This document shows, in pieces, positions 1 to 11,861 of a stretch of 64,000 bases of DNA. The DNA is taken from the NCBI GenBank assembly GCA_026413225.1, contig CM048552.1:206001-270000 (forward strand). The letters are read 5' to 3'. The notes below the pieces were generated by a model, which saw only the letters and a list, made by a program, of their open reading frames with translations, ran no database searches and was not told where the DNA came from. The DNA comes from Otis tarda. Taxonomy: Eukaryota; Chordata; Aves; Otidiformes; Otididae. Positions within the stretch are counted from its first letter, which is position 1. Each line of letters starts with the position of its first letter. Both the position numbers and the translations under genes were made by a program.

Positions 1-867
1 CCCGGCAGGGCAGCTCAAAGCCAAACAGACACGCGTACAGACGCTACACAGAACACTACAAACTACAGGCCTCTAAGATCAAAAAACACTCTCAGCCAGA
101 AAGATGAAGCCCAGACGGAAAACATCATCAGAGAACATTGACCTGTTGGACCGTGACAGCGATAAGAGGCTCTCTGCCAACGCCTGAGAAAGAGTAGAAC
201 ATCATGTCCTGGGACAAGACCTTATTCTCCAAACTGAGAAGTATGAGCAAGAAGCCTTGCTTCAACACCTAAAGAACATCAGGATGCAGGGAAGAATTCC
301 CAGTCCATGAACATGGACGGTTAGAGAGCAGAGCTGCTCACACAGCCAAGAACGATGCCAGAAAAGAGGACTGTCCCTAAACTTCCAATATGAGAGAACG
401 ATCCAAGCATTAAGCTTGTAACTCCATAAAAGAAGGGCCCGATCGGGACCGCGATGATGAGCACCGGCGTTCTGGACCTCAGAGCTGGTGCCTGCCGTGG
501 TCCTCGAGCAAAAGGAGGACGCCGAGACCCGAGGAAGGTCTAAGACACAGAACCAACAAAACAACAAGAGACACAGGCTGGAACTGCCCTGCCCAGCACA
601 CGCCAGCATCATGCTGAACAGTAACCCACCCCCTTTTACCTGCTGAAAGGGGATTGTTCCTGTACAGGCCTTCCACTCCACACAATCTTTAGAAGTCTTC
701 CCTACAATTCCTAACCTCATCCTCTCCCTCCCCTGACCCCTCGCCAGCACTCGTGCCTCACCTTAGCTTTCGGAGGACAGGAGTCCGATTCCATGCATGA
801 CAAGAAAACACCACAGTCACCCCACTGGATTATTCCTGCAGTCACAAGGTCTCTTTTCATTGTCTGC

Positions 868-920
<53 letters not shown>

Positions 921-1500
921 CCAACACCAACCCTCTCACAATAGCACCATTATTCAGCATCACCTTAATCAAAACAGACATTTCCGGCAATCTGCCCCAC
1001 CTTGGACAAACCGCTGTATTCCGCTCCCCTGGTCTGTGACAGTTCCAGAGTTGGACTCTGTAGCTGTCCTTCCTTGTGGCGCCTAAGATAGCAAGAGGCA
1101 CAAAATTACCATTACGCTTACAAGACATCAGCAACCCCACACTCCTCCTCTCTGCTACCTGGCTCACCTCGAACACTCACACAGTTACAAAGTCAGCCTG
1201 TGCAAAACCTGCAAAACAAACAAACAAACCAACAAACCCCCCAAAAAACCGCCCACCACACTACACTGAGTTGTCATGTAAAACATTGCTCTTAAATGCC
1301 AACCTGGCTTGCAACTGCCTCACCTTCTCGGATCACTCTTCAGCGCACTTCACTGTCGCTCCAAGCGGCACCTACGAAAACCCAAGCAAAACAACACATG
1401 CTGAGATACGGCCCCAAACCTCAGCCTGCCCACACCGGTGTCCATCTCCTGCTCCTTTATCGCAACAGCTCACCCATCCAGGATCCCTCAGTTTGAGTTA
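1..1500. repeat. Segmental duplication unit 1 (left edge)
   Basis: About 1.5 kb that recurs, diverged, at 2174-3640. Anchors shared in the same order: GGGCAGCTCAAAGCC-type start, AAGAAGGGCCCGATCGGGACC at 430 and 2610, the AGCAAAAGGAGGAC stretch at 508 and 2694, and CATCTCCTGCTCCTTTA at 1444 and 3576. Open frames on both strands are not shared end to end between the copies, so I call no gene. The left end is cut by the window edge. Confidence 0.75.
869..919 (+). repeat. Uninterrupted 51-base A tract
   Basis: Pure A run inside duplication unit 1. The equivalent place in unit 2 (about 3067) has only a short A-rich stretch with G interruptions. Length is probably variable and error-prone in sequencing. 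Confidence 0.95.
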
Positions 1501-2173
1501 ACACACGGAGGCTGGTGCGCCACCTGCAAACCCCAAACAACGTGGGTTGCTTAAACCATTCACCAACAATACAACACCCAAAAAAGAACTGCTACTTCAG
1601 CTTGCCGATCACCGCTCGCCTTGCCCGAGTCCGCTACGGTGCCTGTCTCTCGTCGATACAGACCTTCAAATTAAAATAGCAATGTATCAGTGTAGCCCTA
1701 CAGCCACACATCACGCGTTCCCTCTAATACCACGTGCCCACGCACCATCTTAACTGCTCACCTCTCTTCCATGGTCCTTTGGTGCACGGCTCAGGCCTCT
1801 GCATCTGTAGAAACATTAATGTCACACAAGTCAACCGCTAGCAGAGTGAGAGCTTAAGAATTCCAGGTGTCTCGTTTGGACAGCCTGCTGTTAAAAGAAA
1901 TACAGAATTCAAACATTAAGCTCTACACATACAAGCCTTCACACCTTCGATATCCCATCCTCTGAACTGGTATGCTAGCTGCCTCTCCCACACGACTCCG
2001 GTCATCCCCTCGGCACCCGCAAAATACCCCTGAAATGACTCTCCTCACTAACATACTGATGACAGCTGCTCTGTCCCAGATGACTGTATGACCTTCACCT
2101 CAACAGTCTAGGCATATCACCATAATAACTACAGACTCTTGTCACCAATCCACCTAACCCTAACTCTACACCT

Positions 2174-3640
2174 GCAGGCAGGGCAACTCCAAGCCAAACA
2201 CACACACACACACAGACACGACACAGAACACTGCAAACTATGGGCCTCCAAGATCAGAAAAAACTCTTGACCAGAAAGATGATGCCCGGACAGAAAACGT
2301 CATCGGAGAAGACCTGCGGGACCATGACAGTGATAAGAGAGGGCACTCTGGCAGCGCCAGAAGGAAGAACAGAACATCATGGCCTGGGACAGGACCTTAG
2401 TCTCCAAACTGAGAAGATGTACGCGCAAGAAGCCTGGCTTCAAGACCTAGAGAACGTCAGGATGCAGGGAAGAATTCCCAGTCCATGAAAATGGACGACT
2501 AGAGAGCAGAGCTGTTCACGCAGCCGATAATGATGCCAGAAAAGAGGACCGTCCCTAAACTTCCAAGACGATAGAACGATCCATGCCTGAAGCCTGTAAC
2601 TCCATAAAAGAAGGGCCCGATCGGGACCGTGATGATGAGCACCGGCATTCCGAACCTCAGAGCTGGCGCCCGAGGCGTCTGCCGTGCTCCTTGAGCAAAA
2701 GGAGGACATTGACACCCAAGGAAGGTCTAGAACACAGAAGACAGACCACACAAACAAAACAACAACAGACGCAGGCTGGAACTGCCCTGCCTTGCACAAG
2801 CCAGCGTTACGCTGAATGGTAACCCACCTGCTTTTACCTACTGAAAAGAGACTGCTCTTGGACAGGCCTTCCAAGCTACACTACGTTTAAAACCCCTTCC
2901 TGAAATTGCCAACCTTATCCCCTCCTTTCCCTGATCCCTCGCCAGCACCCGTGCCCCAACTTAGCTTTCACAGGTCCAGGAGTCTGATTCCATTGCTGAA
3001 CAAGAAAAAACACAGTCACTCCACTGGATTACTCTTGCAGTCGCCAGGTCTTTCTTCATCATCTGCAAAAAAGAAAGTCAGAACCAGTCTTCACACAACA
3101 GAGTTGTTAGTCTGCATCACCTCCATCAACATGGACATTTCCAGCAACATGCCCCACCTCAATCCACTGTATTCTGCTCGCCTACTCTGTGTCAATTCTA
3201 GAATCGGGCACTGTAGCTGTCCTTGCTTGTGGCCCTTAAGAATGCAAGAGACACAAAACTACCATTGCACTTGCAAGACATCGGCAACCCCATGCTACTC
3301 CTCTCCGCTCCCCAGCTCACTTCAATCGCTCGCACAGCTCCACAGGCAGTCCGCACAGAACCTGCAACACCAAAGAGAAACGCTACACTGACCTGCCACG
3401 TAAAACTTCGATCTGAAATGCCAACCTGGCCCACAACCGCCTCACCTTCTCAAACCGCTCGTCACTGTGCGTGTCACTGTCCCTCTAAGCCTGCGTGCGG
3501 CACTTACGCAAAGCCAAGCAAAAAGACACATGTGGAGATACTGCTTGAAACCTCAGCCTGCCAGCACCTATGCCCATCTCCTGCTCCTTTACTGTGACGG
3601 CTCACCCGCCCAGCACTCGTCAGTTCCAGTTGCCGCGTTG
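2174..3640. repeat. Segmental duplication unit 2
   Basis: Second copy of the 1-1500 unit, offset about 2.13-2.17 kb, the change in offset being mostly the poly(A) expansion in copy 1. A shorter, more diverged relative of its middle lies near 14225-14470, and the sequence just beyond unit 2 (3885-4020) is related to 14695-14825. The intervening 1501-2173 shows no gene. Confidence 0.75.
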
Positions 3641-4061
3641 AGGTTCCCACACAAAACTCGTATCTTTGACACACACACAAAACAGAACAGCATTACACCA
3701 AACAGCACAAAAACCTTACCCTCTGACACACTCTGAAAGGCATCGGTACACACCCACAAAATATATACTCGCACTATCGACCCACGTCCCGTTCTTCCTC
3801 TGGGTCAGCCCTGCAAAGATATGTGTTGTACTAACCTATCTAGGAATCCGGGTCATTAAATGCAATAACAATATTCTTATTAAAAATTACATGCTCTGAT
3901 TTCCCCCAAGAAAACAAACATGCTACAGGGTTACACTTCATTTCTAGCAACACCACAGATGCTACCTAACCTCTGCCAGAATTACGTTCTCCATAGGACC
4001 GAGTGACAAAGCAGAATTAGATCCCCTAAGAATTCCTGCTCAAAAATATCTCTGGCTGCAA

Positions 4062-4087
4062 AAATAAAATAAAATAAAATAAAAAAT
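4062..4087 (+). repeat. (AAAAT)n microsatellite
   Basis: About five tandem AAAAT units. The rest of 3641-5180 holds no recognisable gene, only diverged duplicated sequence, including two short GAGAGACCAAAGAAG repeats at about 4510 and 4777. Confidence 0.8.
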
Positions 4088-5549
4088 TTACTGTAAATCA
4101 CCGACGATTCAGAGTCACCTCGACCATCTCTCCAACGGACTCCCTTAACAGAACTCTACAAGTCCCAAAGGACAGTAAACACACAAAACCTGATGGAAAT
4201 AGAAGAAAAGGATCAAAAGCTGTATAAAGCAGCCTAATTAACATCTACATAGCTAGAACAAAAATTGCAAAGCACAACAAAAAAACACCACGGGAGATGT
4301 GTCAATAAAAGGAGATGAAGGCTATCACCTTCTCTGGAAAACTCAGGAGGAGATCTGAGCCGACCATGGACACCTTTGGGGCACCAGATACCAAACAGAA
4401 ACACACTATAAGCCAGGAAACTGCTCACTGCGGAGCCCTAAGATGGAAAAGCTTCTGATGGAATGAGAGCCATCATCACACAGATCAGAGAGGTCCTGAA
4501 GGGCAGCCGGAGAGACCAAAGAAGTCTTGGGAATGCAATGTGCTCAAAAGCAAATCCAACGAAGGACAGACGTCCGCAGTGGACCCAGCGGAGGCGCATC
4601 GAACAAGTAAGAGGACACAAAGACCGACCTGGCTAACAGATGTGGATGCAGGAAGAGTTCTGAGGGGAAAAGAGTAATGCTCAGAACCCTCCTGAGCTAG
4701 AACATGGCTCCGGGGCACAGATGATGTCTCGACAGAGCTGGGCAAAGGGAGCAGAGGATGCCAGAGGGGGCCCGAGAGACCAAAGAAGCCTCAGAGTTAA
4801 CAATGAGGAACTCTGAAGGGGACTTCAACAAAGTACCCTACAGAGGAAGGAAGGCAGGCAAACATTTGGAAAACGGTGGCAGAGATGGGCCCGGATGCAG
4901 AGAAGAGTACGAGGGACTCACCGCAGCTCCAGATGCTGGCAGGAGACCTTCACCACTCCAAAGCTTGTCTGAAGCTTCTCTCTCTGTCTCTGCTCCTTCG
5001 TCCTCTGCAGTGTCGCCTGCCCAGTCCTCACTCTTTCAGCAGCACACAATGCTGCCTCGATGCTCCTCATCCACAAGGCTTCGCGGACACCTCATGCACA
5101 TGTCCTAGGGAGACACTGAGCTCCTGGCACTGCGTGCTGGTGTCTGCTCTGTCAGGGATGGCTCAGACAGATCCTTTCTCACCACAGGGACCACTTGCTG
5201 AAGGCAACTGCCTCTGGGACTCCCCTGGATTCACTCCTCAGCTCCCTCAGGCAGCCATGCCCAGGCAGCCCCCTTTACAGCTGGAGCCCCCTCATACAGC
5301 AGGGCCAGCCCCACCCTCAGCCTCACTGGCTGCACCTGGGGCTGCCCCACCTCCAGCCCCAGCTGGAGCCCATCGGAAGCAGGGGCCCTTGCCAAGACCC
5401 CACAGCACATCACCTCCCCCTCCACCCCCATGCCTCTCCTCAGCCACAAGCTCTGCACCCAGGGGCTGCAAACACGTCCAGGGGCACAGAGGAGGCAGGA
5501 AAAGTCTACTCATGAATGCATATTAAAAAAATCCCAGCAGTGAGTTAGC

Positions 5550-5860
5550 TACAAGGGTCCCTGACCAAACACTGCAGGACAGACAGAGAAAACGGGAACA
5601 GAAAAACAGGAGCGACATAGAGAAGAGGCAGGGGACAGGGAGCTGGAAAACGGGATGCTGTGATCAAGCGAGGGATGCTGAGCTGGACAGGCGTGTATAG
5701 AGAAGAGAGCCGAGAGATGACATAAAAAAATAGGGACACAAGGATGGAGGAGTAAATAAAGGACAGGGAGAAGGAACCAGCAACACACCAAAACCAACCT
5801 AGTTATGGCCAGCAGGTCAGAAAAGAGGAAGTGAGAGGGAACCAGACCAAGAGATATAAA
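5550..5860 (+). repeat. Purine-rich degenerate minisatellite (M1)
   Basis: The plus strand is mostly A and G with recurring GGACAG(G/A)GAG words. It is the same sequence type as at 8780, 15220 and 23690. It lies between the terminal segment and the exon-like segments of its module. No gene. Confidence 0.75.
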
Positions 5861-6505
5861 GAAAGCTCTTAAAATACGAGGCTTTGAAGATACCTAGCCT
5901 CACACGTGCAGACGCTACGTGGCTGTACTGCGCTTTCGGTCACACACAGGCCCTGCTGCGCACGTCAGCCATCGCATCTGCTAAGAACTACGCTAAGATC
6001 CCTCCTCACCCAGAGAGGTGGGCACTCTCTTGTCTGCAGCTGGACAGACCTGCTGCCTGCATGGTGTTAATTTTATTCCTCAGCTGCTTTACCTGTCTCT
6101 CTCCAGATTCAGCCGCGGCAGCTCCTGTCCACAGCCAGTAAGCATCTGGGTGTCCCTTTTTGCCCATGCTGCTAGGAGAATGAGGCCAAAGGCAACTCAC
6201 GCAAACCTGAGCCTGATGCAGTCAACATCATCCTCAGAGAGGAACCAACAACTGACTCCTCAGTGCTGTCTCTGGGAGAAGGAAAGAACAAGCGACTGTG
6301 AGCCACAGTGGTGACCGTAGCTCTCCTCAGGCAGGAATCCCTCCTTCTGCAGGAGCTGCCAGAAACGCCCCTCTTTCCCCAAACCGATGCAAACAGCACC
6401 AGCGTTTCTGGAGAATAAAACACATTCAAGGGCCAGCTTGCAGCCTGCACGACAGGGCTTGGGGGCAGCCCGGGGCTACAGGACAGGCTTCAGGGGAGGT
6501 GCTGG

Positions 6506-7119
6506 TGACGTGCGGAAAACGGACTCCACAATCTGTAAGATTGTAAAGTAGATATGTTTATTCAGCGCTGGGCAGCACAGGGGGGTAGTCCCACCAAAAC
6601 CGTGCGCCTTACGTGGCAACTCACTTTAAATTTATATAACCAAGTGTTACATATACGTAAAGTTTCACAATACGCCTATACATATGCATGACCTATCCCC
6701 GCTTCGTATTAAAATTAGTCCCAAGGGGTCATTTTCATAAACTCCTCCTGTCTGGGCTTGCGCAGTGCCTCCTAGTGGTGGTCATCGGGGGTCGTGGGGA
6801 TGAAGGCAGGTGACTCCTCTTCATCACCACTAGTAACCTTCTGTTCTTGCGCAAACTCAGTTATCCCTTGGCTTTCATTCAAGCTGCAGGGTCGGTTTTA
6901 GCTAGTTCTTGAAGCGACCCCCCTAGTCCTTACCAGGAACTGTCTTTCGTGAAGAATTGCAAGACTTTCTGCTTCGAATAGTTTGCACAATGGTTAGCAA
7001 ATTATTAAGCAAGTAGTTAGCAAAACATTAAGCACTATTTATCAACTTGATTCCTTAGGATGCACAGCAATAATTAATCAATGCCATATCTATTAAAATT
7101 TCTTTAACTCCTTCTCTCA
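6506..7119 (-). mobile_element. Solo LTR (endogenous retrovirus fossil), minus orientation
   Basis: An AT-rich 614-bp block interrupts the GC-rich M1 module; the equivalent place in module M3 (about 16390-16440) lacks it. Ends are TG...CA. CTGG flanks it on both sides (6502-6505 and 7120-7123), a possible target duplication. An AATAAA on the minus strand near the 3' end sets the orientation. No internal region was seen. Family not named. Confidence 0.6.
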
Positions 7120-7129
7120 CTGGAGCTGG

Positions 7130-8330
7130 GGGCAGCTGCACAGGACCAGCGGCGCTCAGGGAACCTCAGGTGGAGCTCTGCTGTGTTGGGGGAAGCACCT
7201 GGCATCTGTGCCTGCAGCGGGGTCTGCCTCCTTCCCCTCTTCCCTTCTCTCAGCTCTCGGGTAACTCCCCGGGGCTGCCTTCACCCGGCTCACCTCCAGC
7301 AGACCGGGACTCTGCTGCACCGGGCAGTTTGAAGCTCCCTATCCCGCCAGCCCCAGGCGGCCAGCGGGCAGGAGACAGCCCCGCACCGGCCAAAGGGGCT
7401 TCCTCACCTCACTGCTAGTCCTGGCCCCCACCCGCCCCCGGGAAGCGCGCCCGGCACACCGCCCTGCCGCGGCAGAGGAGGCGGCGGCGCTGCTCTGTCC
7501 CTGTGCGGAGCCGGCGCTGCAGTTCCGCGCTTTGCGCGCCGAGCGCCCGCCGGCAGCGCGCACGTGGGGCGGCAGCGGCGTTTCCTTACCGGGAGGCAGC
7601 AACGAGCGCGGCGGCACCGCACCGCAGCACCGCATTGCCGGTACGGGCGGGCAGCAGCGAGCAGCACGGCGGCGCCTGTGTGGCTCGCACCTGCAGTACC
7701 GGGTTTGGTTCGCCAGGCGGCAGCACTGAGCACAGCGGAGCGCCACGCTCCGCATGCGCAGCGTCCGAGGTGTTTTATCGGTATTCGGGCGCCTGAAAGC
7801 CCGCAGGAAACCACACGAAACGGGGAACAAAAATACACCGGGGGCCGCGGGAGTAACAAGGACTACGCCGAGAGCAATGCAGTGGCTTAGCAGCAAAAAC
7901 TACACGTCCCTGCCGTGCACTGGCAAACACAGCATGTGCGCCCGGCAGCAGAGTACGGAAAGACTACGCCTCCCGGCATGCTCCGGGGAGCCGTCACGGC
8001 CGACCGCAAGCCCCGTACCCCGGGACTACACCTCCCAGCATGCCGCGGAAGGCAGCCTTCCTTGCGGGGACACCGGTACCCCTCCGCCCACCGCAGCCTC
8101 AGGCTCCCCAAAGCACTCCAGCGCGCCGCGCACCCCCACTCCCCCGCCACTTGCTGTGCCCAACACAGACCCCGTCGGCTGGGTCGGCGCCCGCCCCCCT
8201 CCCCGCAGGCACAGCCGCACTCCTCGTGGCTTTTCCCGGGTCCCGCCAGTCCAGCTCCCGCTCACCTTCTCCATCGCTGCAGGTGCAGCCGCAGCCCAGC
8301 GGTGCTCAGCAACCACTCCACTCCTCCCAT
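7130..8330. promoter_or_regulatory. CpG-rich promoter-like block of M1 with ZNF143/Staf-like and NRF1-like motifs
   Basis: The block is very GC- and CpG-rich. ACTACACCTCCCAGCATG at 8025 is a near-consensus ZNF143/Staf (SBS) site. Weaker relatives start with ACTAC at 7862, 7899 and 7963 (the last continues TCCCGGCATG). CGCATGCGCA at 7751-7760 is an NRF1-type core. Both factors typify CpG-island, often bidirectional, promoters. The block also holds degenerate copies of the CTGCAGTACC...GGCGGCAGCA element that forms the 79-bp array at 17.5 kb. No adjacent gene is recognised. Confidence 0.5.
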
Positions 8331-11300
8331 GGCTCGCACTGGCCCCTCCACGGCCACCCGCGGCAGGGCAGCACTAGCCCCTCCAGCAGCACCCACCCCT
8401 TTACAAGGAAGGGCCGTCACCATCAGCCTCACCGCCCACACCTGGGGCTCCTCCAGCCCCAGCCCACAGCTGGAGCCCAGCAGGAACTGGGGGCCATTGC
8501 CTGACCCCCATACTGCATCACCTCCTCCCCTGGGCTCCTCCTTTTGCACGGGGCCAAGGGATATGAACAGAAACGCAGCCATGAAGTCAAAGGATACAGC
8601 AAGTGTTTATTCAGTCACGCACATAAGTCTGAGCAGCGAGTCTGCTCTGGAGCTTGCAGCCTCTGATCCCCACTCCATGGCCCCAGGACACCTCGGCAGT
8701 CATTCCAGGAGCCACGCTTGTCAGATCAGTGGGAAACATATGGTCTGTCGGCTGTGTCCTGGAGCACCAGGCTGCTGGGCAGACTTGGAGGCTGCCAAAA
8801 ACAAAGAGCAGGGCGCAGAACACTACAAGAGAAAAGAAAAGAGGCAGCTTGCCAGATAGGGGGGCGTAGCGAGAAAGCACAAGGCAGGGAACAGGATAGC
8901 GAGAAAAGGATGGGGACAGGGAGCCTGACAGAGGTGAGCAAAGAAGCAGCAGAGAGAGAGAGGAAAAGAGGCAGCAGAAAGAGGGAGAGGGAGCAGGACA
9001 GAGACCAACAAAGAAGGATGAGGAGCAGGATGGAGATGCAGGAAAAACCTGAGCCGGGCAGCATGACAGGGAGGGAGGTAAAGACAACTAGACACAGGAA
9101 GCCAAAGCAAGAGAGTGATGGAGAAAGATAAAAATATAAGAAGAACAGGGCAGAGAGGGAGGAATGAAACAACAGGGACAGGGAGCCAGGATATCAGATG
9201 TTGGACAAAAAAGGTGAAAGCAAGGGGACAAGACAAAACAAACCATACAGCTATATGCTAGAGGGCAGAGAGGGAAGAATTAAGAAATAGGGACAAGGAG
9301 CCTGGAAAAAAGAGAGAGCTGGAGAACAAACAGTATAGCAATGCATACAGAAAGAACAGGGGCAAAATTGAAAATCAGGGTCATCGGCGAGCCAGAGACA
9401 GCAAGCTGGATAAAGGAGAAACGCAGCAGGCTAGAGGGCACAGAGGGAGGAAATGAAAAACCAGAGACTGGGAGCTGGACAGAGAGAGAGGCAGAAATTA
9501 AATGGGCAAGTGCGACAGGCCACAGGGCAGAGAGGGAGCAATGGATAAATAGGGACAGAGGACCAGGCAGAACACAATGTGAAATAATAGGAACATGACC
9601 GGCCTACAGGGAGGAGGGAAGAATTAAAAAACGGGGACTGGGAAGCTAGAGAGAGTGACATCGAGAAACAAAAAAGATAACAGTGACAGATTACAAGACA
9701 GATAGGGAGCCACAGGCAGAGAGAGATGGAGGGGAAACAAACAAATAGTGTGGAGCTGCAAGACAGAGAATGTAGAATTAAAACTGAGCGTTATAACCAG
9801 GTGGGCTAGCTTTGTGGATTTAGCCCCTAGCACCCACCTCCGTGCAGAAATTACAGAAATAAATACCTCTGCTCTGTGCGTAAGCCTGGCGTACTGCGCA
9901 CTGGGTAAACAAACCCAGATTTGGGACAGCAAGAGGGATAGGGAGCAGGACAGAGAGATGGAATGGGAAAGGAAAAAATGCTGGGAGGCTGAACAAAGGC
10001 AAAGAGAAACAAAGCAGAAAGCAGGGCACGGGAATGGAAGCAAAGCAAAATAACGATGGCCTGCAGGACTGTGACAGAGAAATTAAAAAACAACCATGGG
10101 GAGCAGCACAGAATGACAGAGAGAGAATAAAGGGACAGAGAGCAGGACAGCTCTGGAGGAAAAATCAACTGTGATGGGCAGTGGGAGAGAGATACCGGAA
10201 AAGAAAAAAAATAGTGAGGGAAAGAGAAAGGAAAGAAGAGACACCCAGCTGTACAGGGGAGTACAGTTAGAAAAGACAGGAGAGCAAACGGGACAGAGAG
10301 AGAAAAACAGAAAATAAAGTGGAAGGAAGCAGGGCAACAGGACAAAACCAGGAAAAAATAGGAGTGAGATCTGGACAAAAAAAGGAAAAAAAAGCACTGA
10401 CCAAGGAAAAGAGACAGAAAGAGGGACAGGGAGATGGCAGAGAAAAGAAACAGCAGCAGCAGGATGGAGATGGGAAAAAAACATCAACCTTAGATTGTCA
10501 GGAGGACAGAGAAGAACATGAATACAAGCAAGGACCGGGACAAAGGAACATAGCGAGAAACGACATGACAGGGCACAAGACAGACTGACAGACAAAACAA
10601 AAAGAGAGAGACTGTGTACTCATGAGAAGCACAAGGGTGGGAGAAACTTAGATCTTGAAAGGGCTACAAAGGCACATCAACTTAATAAAACAGGCCAGGG
10701 AACAGCATGAAGGCCCAGAGACAGCAAGAGATGAACAGGAAGGAGAAAAAGGACAGTGAGAGGCAGAATGGAAGAAAAACAGCAACACCAAGCAATACAA
10801 AGGGATAAAGCAAGAAGGGGAAGAAACGAGAGAGACAGGAAGGCAGGGACTCAGAGCAGCACGTACAGGCACAGAGAGGACACAAACGCCAGAAAACAGA
10901 CCAGGGAAATTGCAAAGAAAAAAAAAAAAGGATGTGAGCCAGCATAAAGGGAAATAAAAGGAAAAAATAGTGATGGGCTGCAGGACAGAGCCAGAGGGTG
11001 GAAAAAAAGGAAGGAGAGAGGGGACAACAAGAGCCAAGAGCCCAGATAGAAAAAGAAAGGGTGCTGTACAAGAAGAGAGAGAAGGGGAAAGATAAAGACT
11101 GAGAAAACAAAAAAAAAAAATAGAACAAGAAGAGAGATACAGGAAAGCCAAGAAAATCACAGCAGCATGAGAAAAAAAAAGGGAAAGAGAGGCAGCTGGG
11201 GGAGGGCCAAGGAGGCCCTGAGATGGAGAGGAGGGAAGAAGGGGCCCCGAGGGCCTGGGACTCACCACAGTTCTCGGCGCTCCAGGGAGGGTTTGCCAGT

Positions 11301-11820
11301 TCAGACCCTTCTTTCTCCTCTCTTCCCTTCCTCTTCTGTCCCTCCAGTTGCTTGTCTGTCCCAAACCTAAGAAAAGAGGGGGATGCGTAACAGCTCTTAT
11401 GAGACAAAGCTTCCTAGAAACGGAGCCTCGCTCACCCAGTACTTGACCGTGCCCCCTTTTTAAATTATGTGTACAGACCCTGCGGTGCTCTTTGGCAATC
11501 TAGACTGCGGCAGCCTTCAAAACGGGATCTTCCTCACCCAGAGAGGCAGGCTGTCTCTTGCACGGAGCGGGAGGCAACTGCCGGTCAGACGGCCTTCAGT
11601 TACATCTTCTGGAATACCAATCCACAGTGACAGGTGGCTGCCTTCATCCAACCGGACTGCGCACCAGCTTGCGGCTTTGCCACCCCCTTGCCCTTGAGAG
11701 AGTGGCTACCTGGAGCGGCTCCACAACCACTGCTGCCCAAATCAGAAGAGGAAAAGGCACTAAAAAGCAATGACAAAGAACAAAGACAAACTGTCAAGAC
11801 ACTAGGAACGACATCCACAG
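8300..11820 (-). other. Module M2: partial copy without promoter block
   Basis: On the minus strand: remnants of the 24-base-segment neighbourhood near 11530, a 101-base exon-like segment 11366-11266 (acceptor TTTTCTTAG, donor GTG|GTGAGT), a very long pyrimidine tract, then a diverged terminal segment (about 8560-8400) ending against the M1 promoter block. An open frame spans the exon-like segment (TDKQLEGQKRKGREEKEG). Homologous segments are 102 bases in M3 and of different length in M4. The expected promoter block is missing; LTR sequence starts near 11862. Confidence 0.4.
8780..11230 (+). repeat. 2.4-kb purine-rich strand-asymmetric tract (M2)
   Basis: Runs of A and G with GGACAGAGAG, GGGACAGGGAG and AAAAAA words; pyrimidines are scarce on the plus strand throughout except a short normal island near 9780-9910. 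Long open frames on the complementary strand (Leu/Ser/Phe/Pro-rich) follow from the base bias alone. Confidence 0.85.
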
Positions 11821-11861
11821 CCTAAAGCATCAGCCAGGCAGGGCTTGCAACTGACCTTGTG

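Larger units (their letters stand above)
5180..8330 (-). other. Module M1: promoter-like, exon-like and purine-tract assembly (minus orientation)
   Basis: Read on the minus strand: a CpG-rich block (about 8330-7120), an LTR insertion (7119-6506), a 32-base exon-like segment 6124-6093 between AG and GTAAAG, a 24-base segment 6033-6010 between CTGCAG and GTGAGG, a pyrimidine tract (purine on plus, 5860-5550), and a terminal GC-rich segment (about 5513-5180) with an open frame (QPLGAELVAE, DVLWG, KGPCF, AGAG). The same parts recur in the same order near 14.8-17.9 kb and in part at 8.3-11.8 and 23.7-25.5 kb. Whether it is transcribed is unknown. Segment lengths differ between copies by non-multiples of three, so coding potential is doubtful. 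Confidence 0.45.

Noticed and set aside
8611-11407. Long minus-strand open frames rich in Leu, Ser, Phe, Cys and Pro resembling membrane proteins
   Set aside because: The opposite strand is a polypurine tract in which stop codons cannot easily occur; the frames overlap each other and show no start context or family motif.
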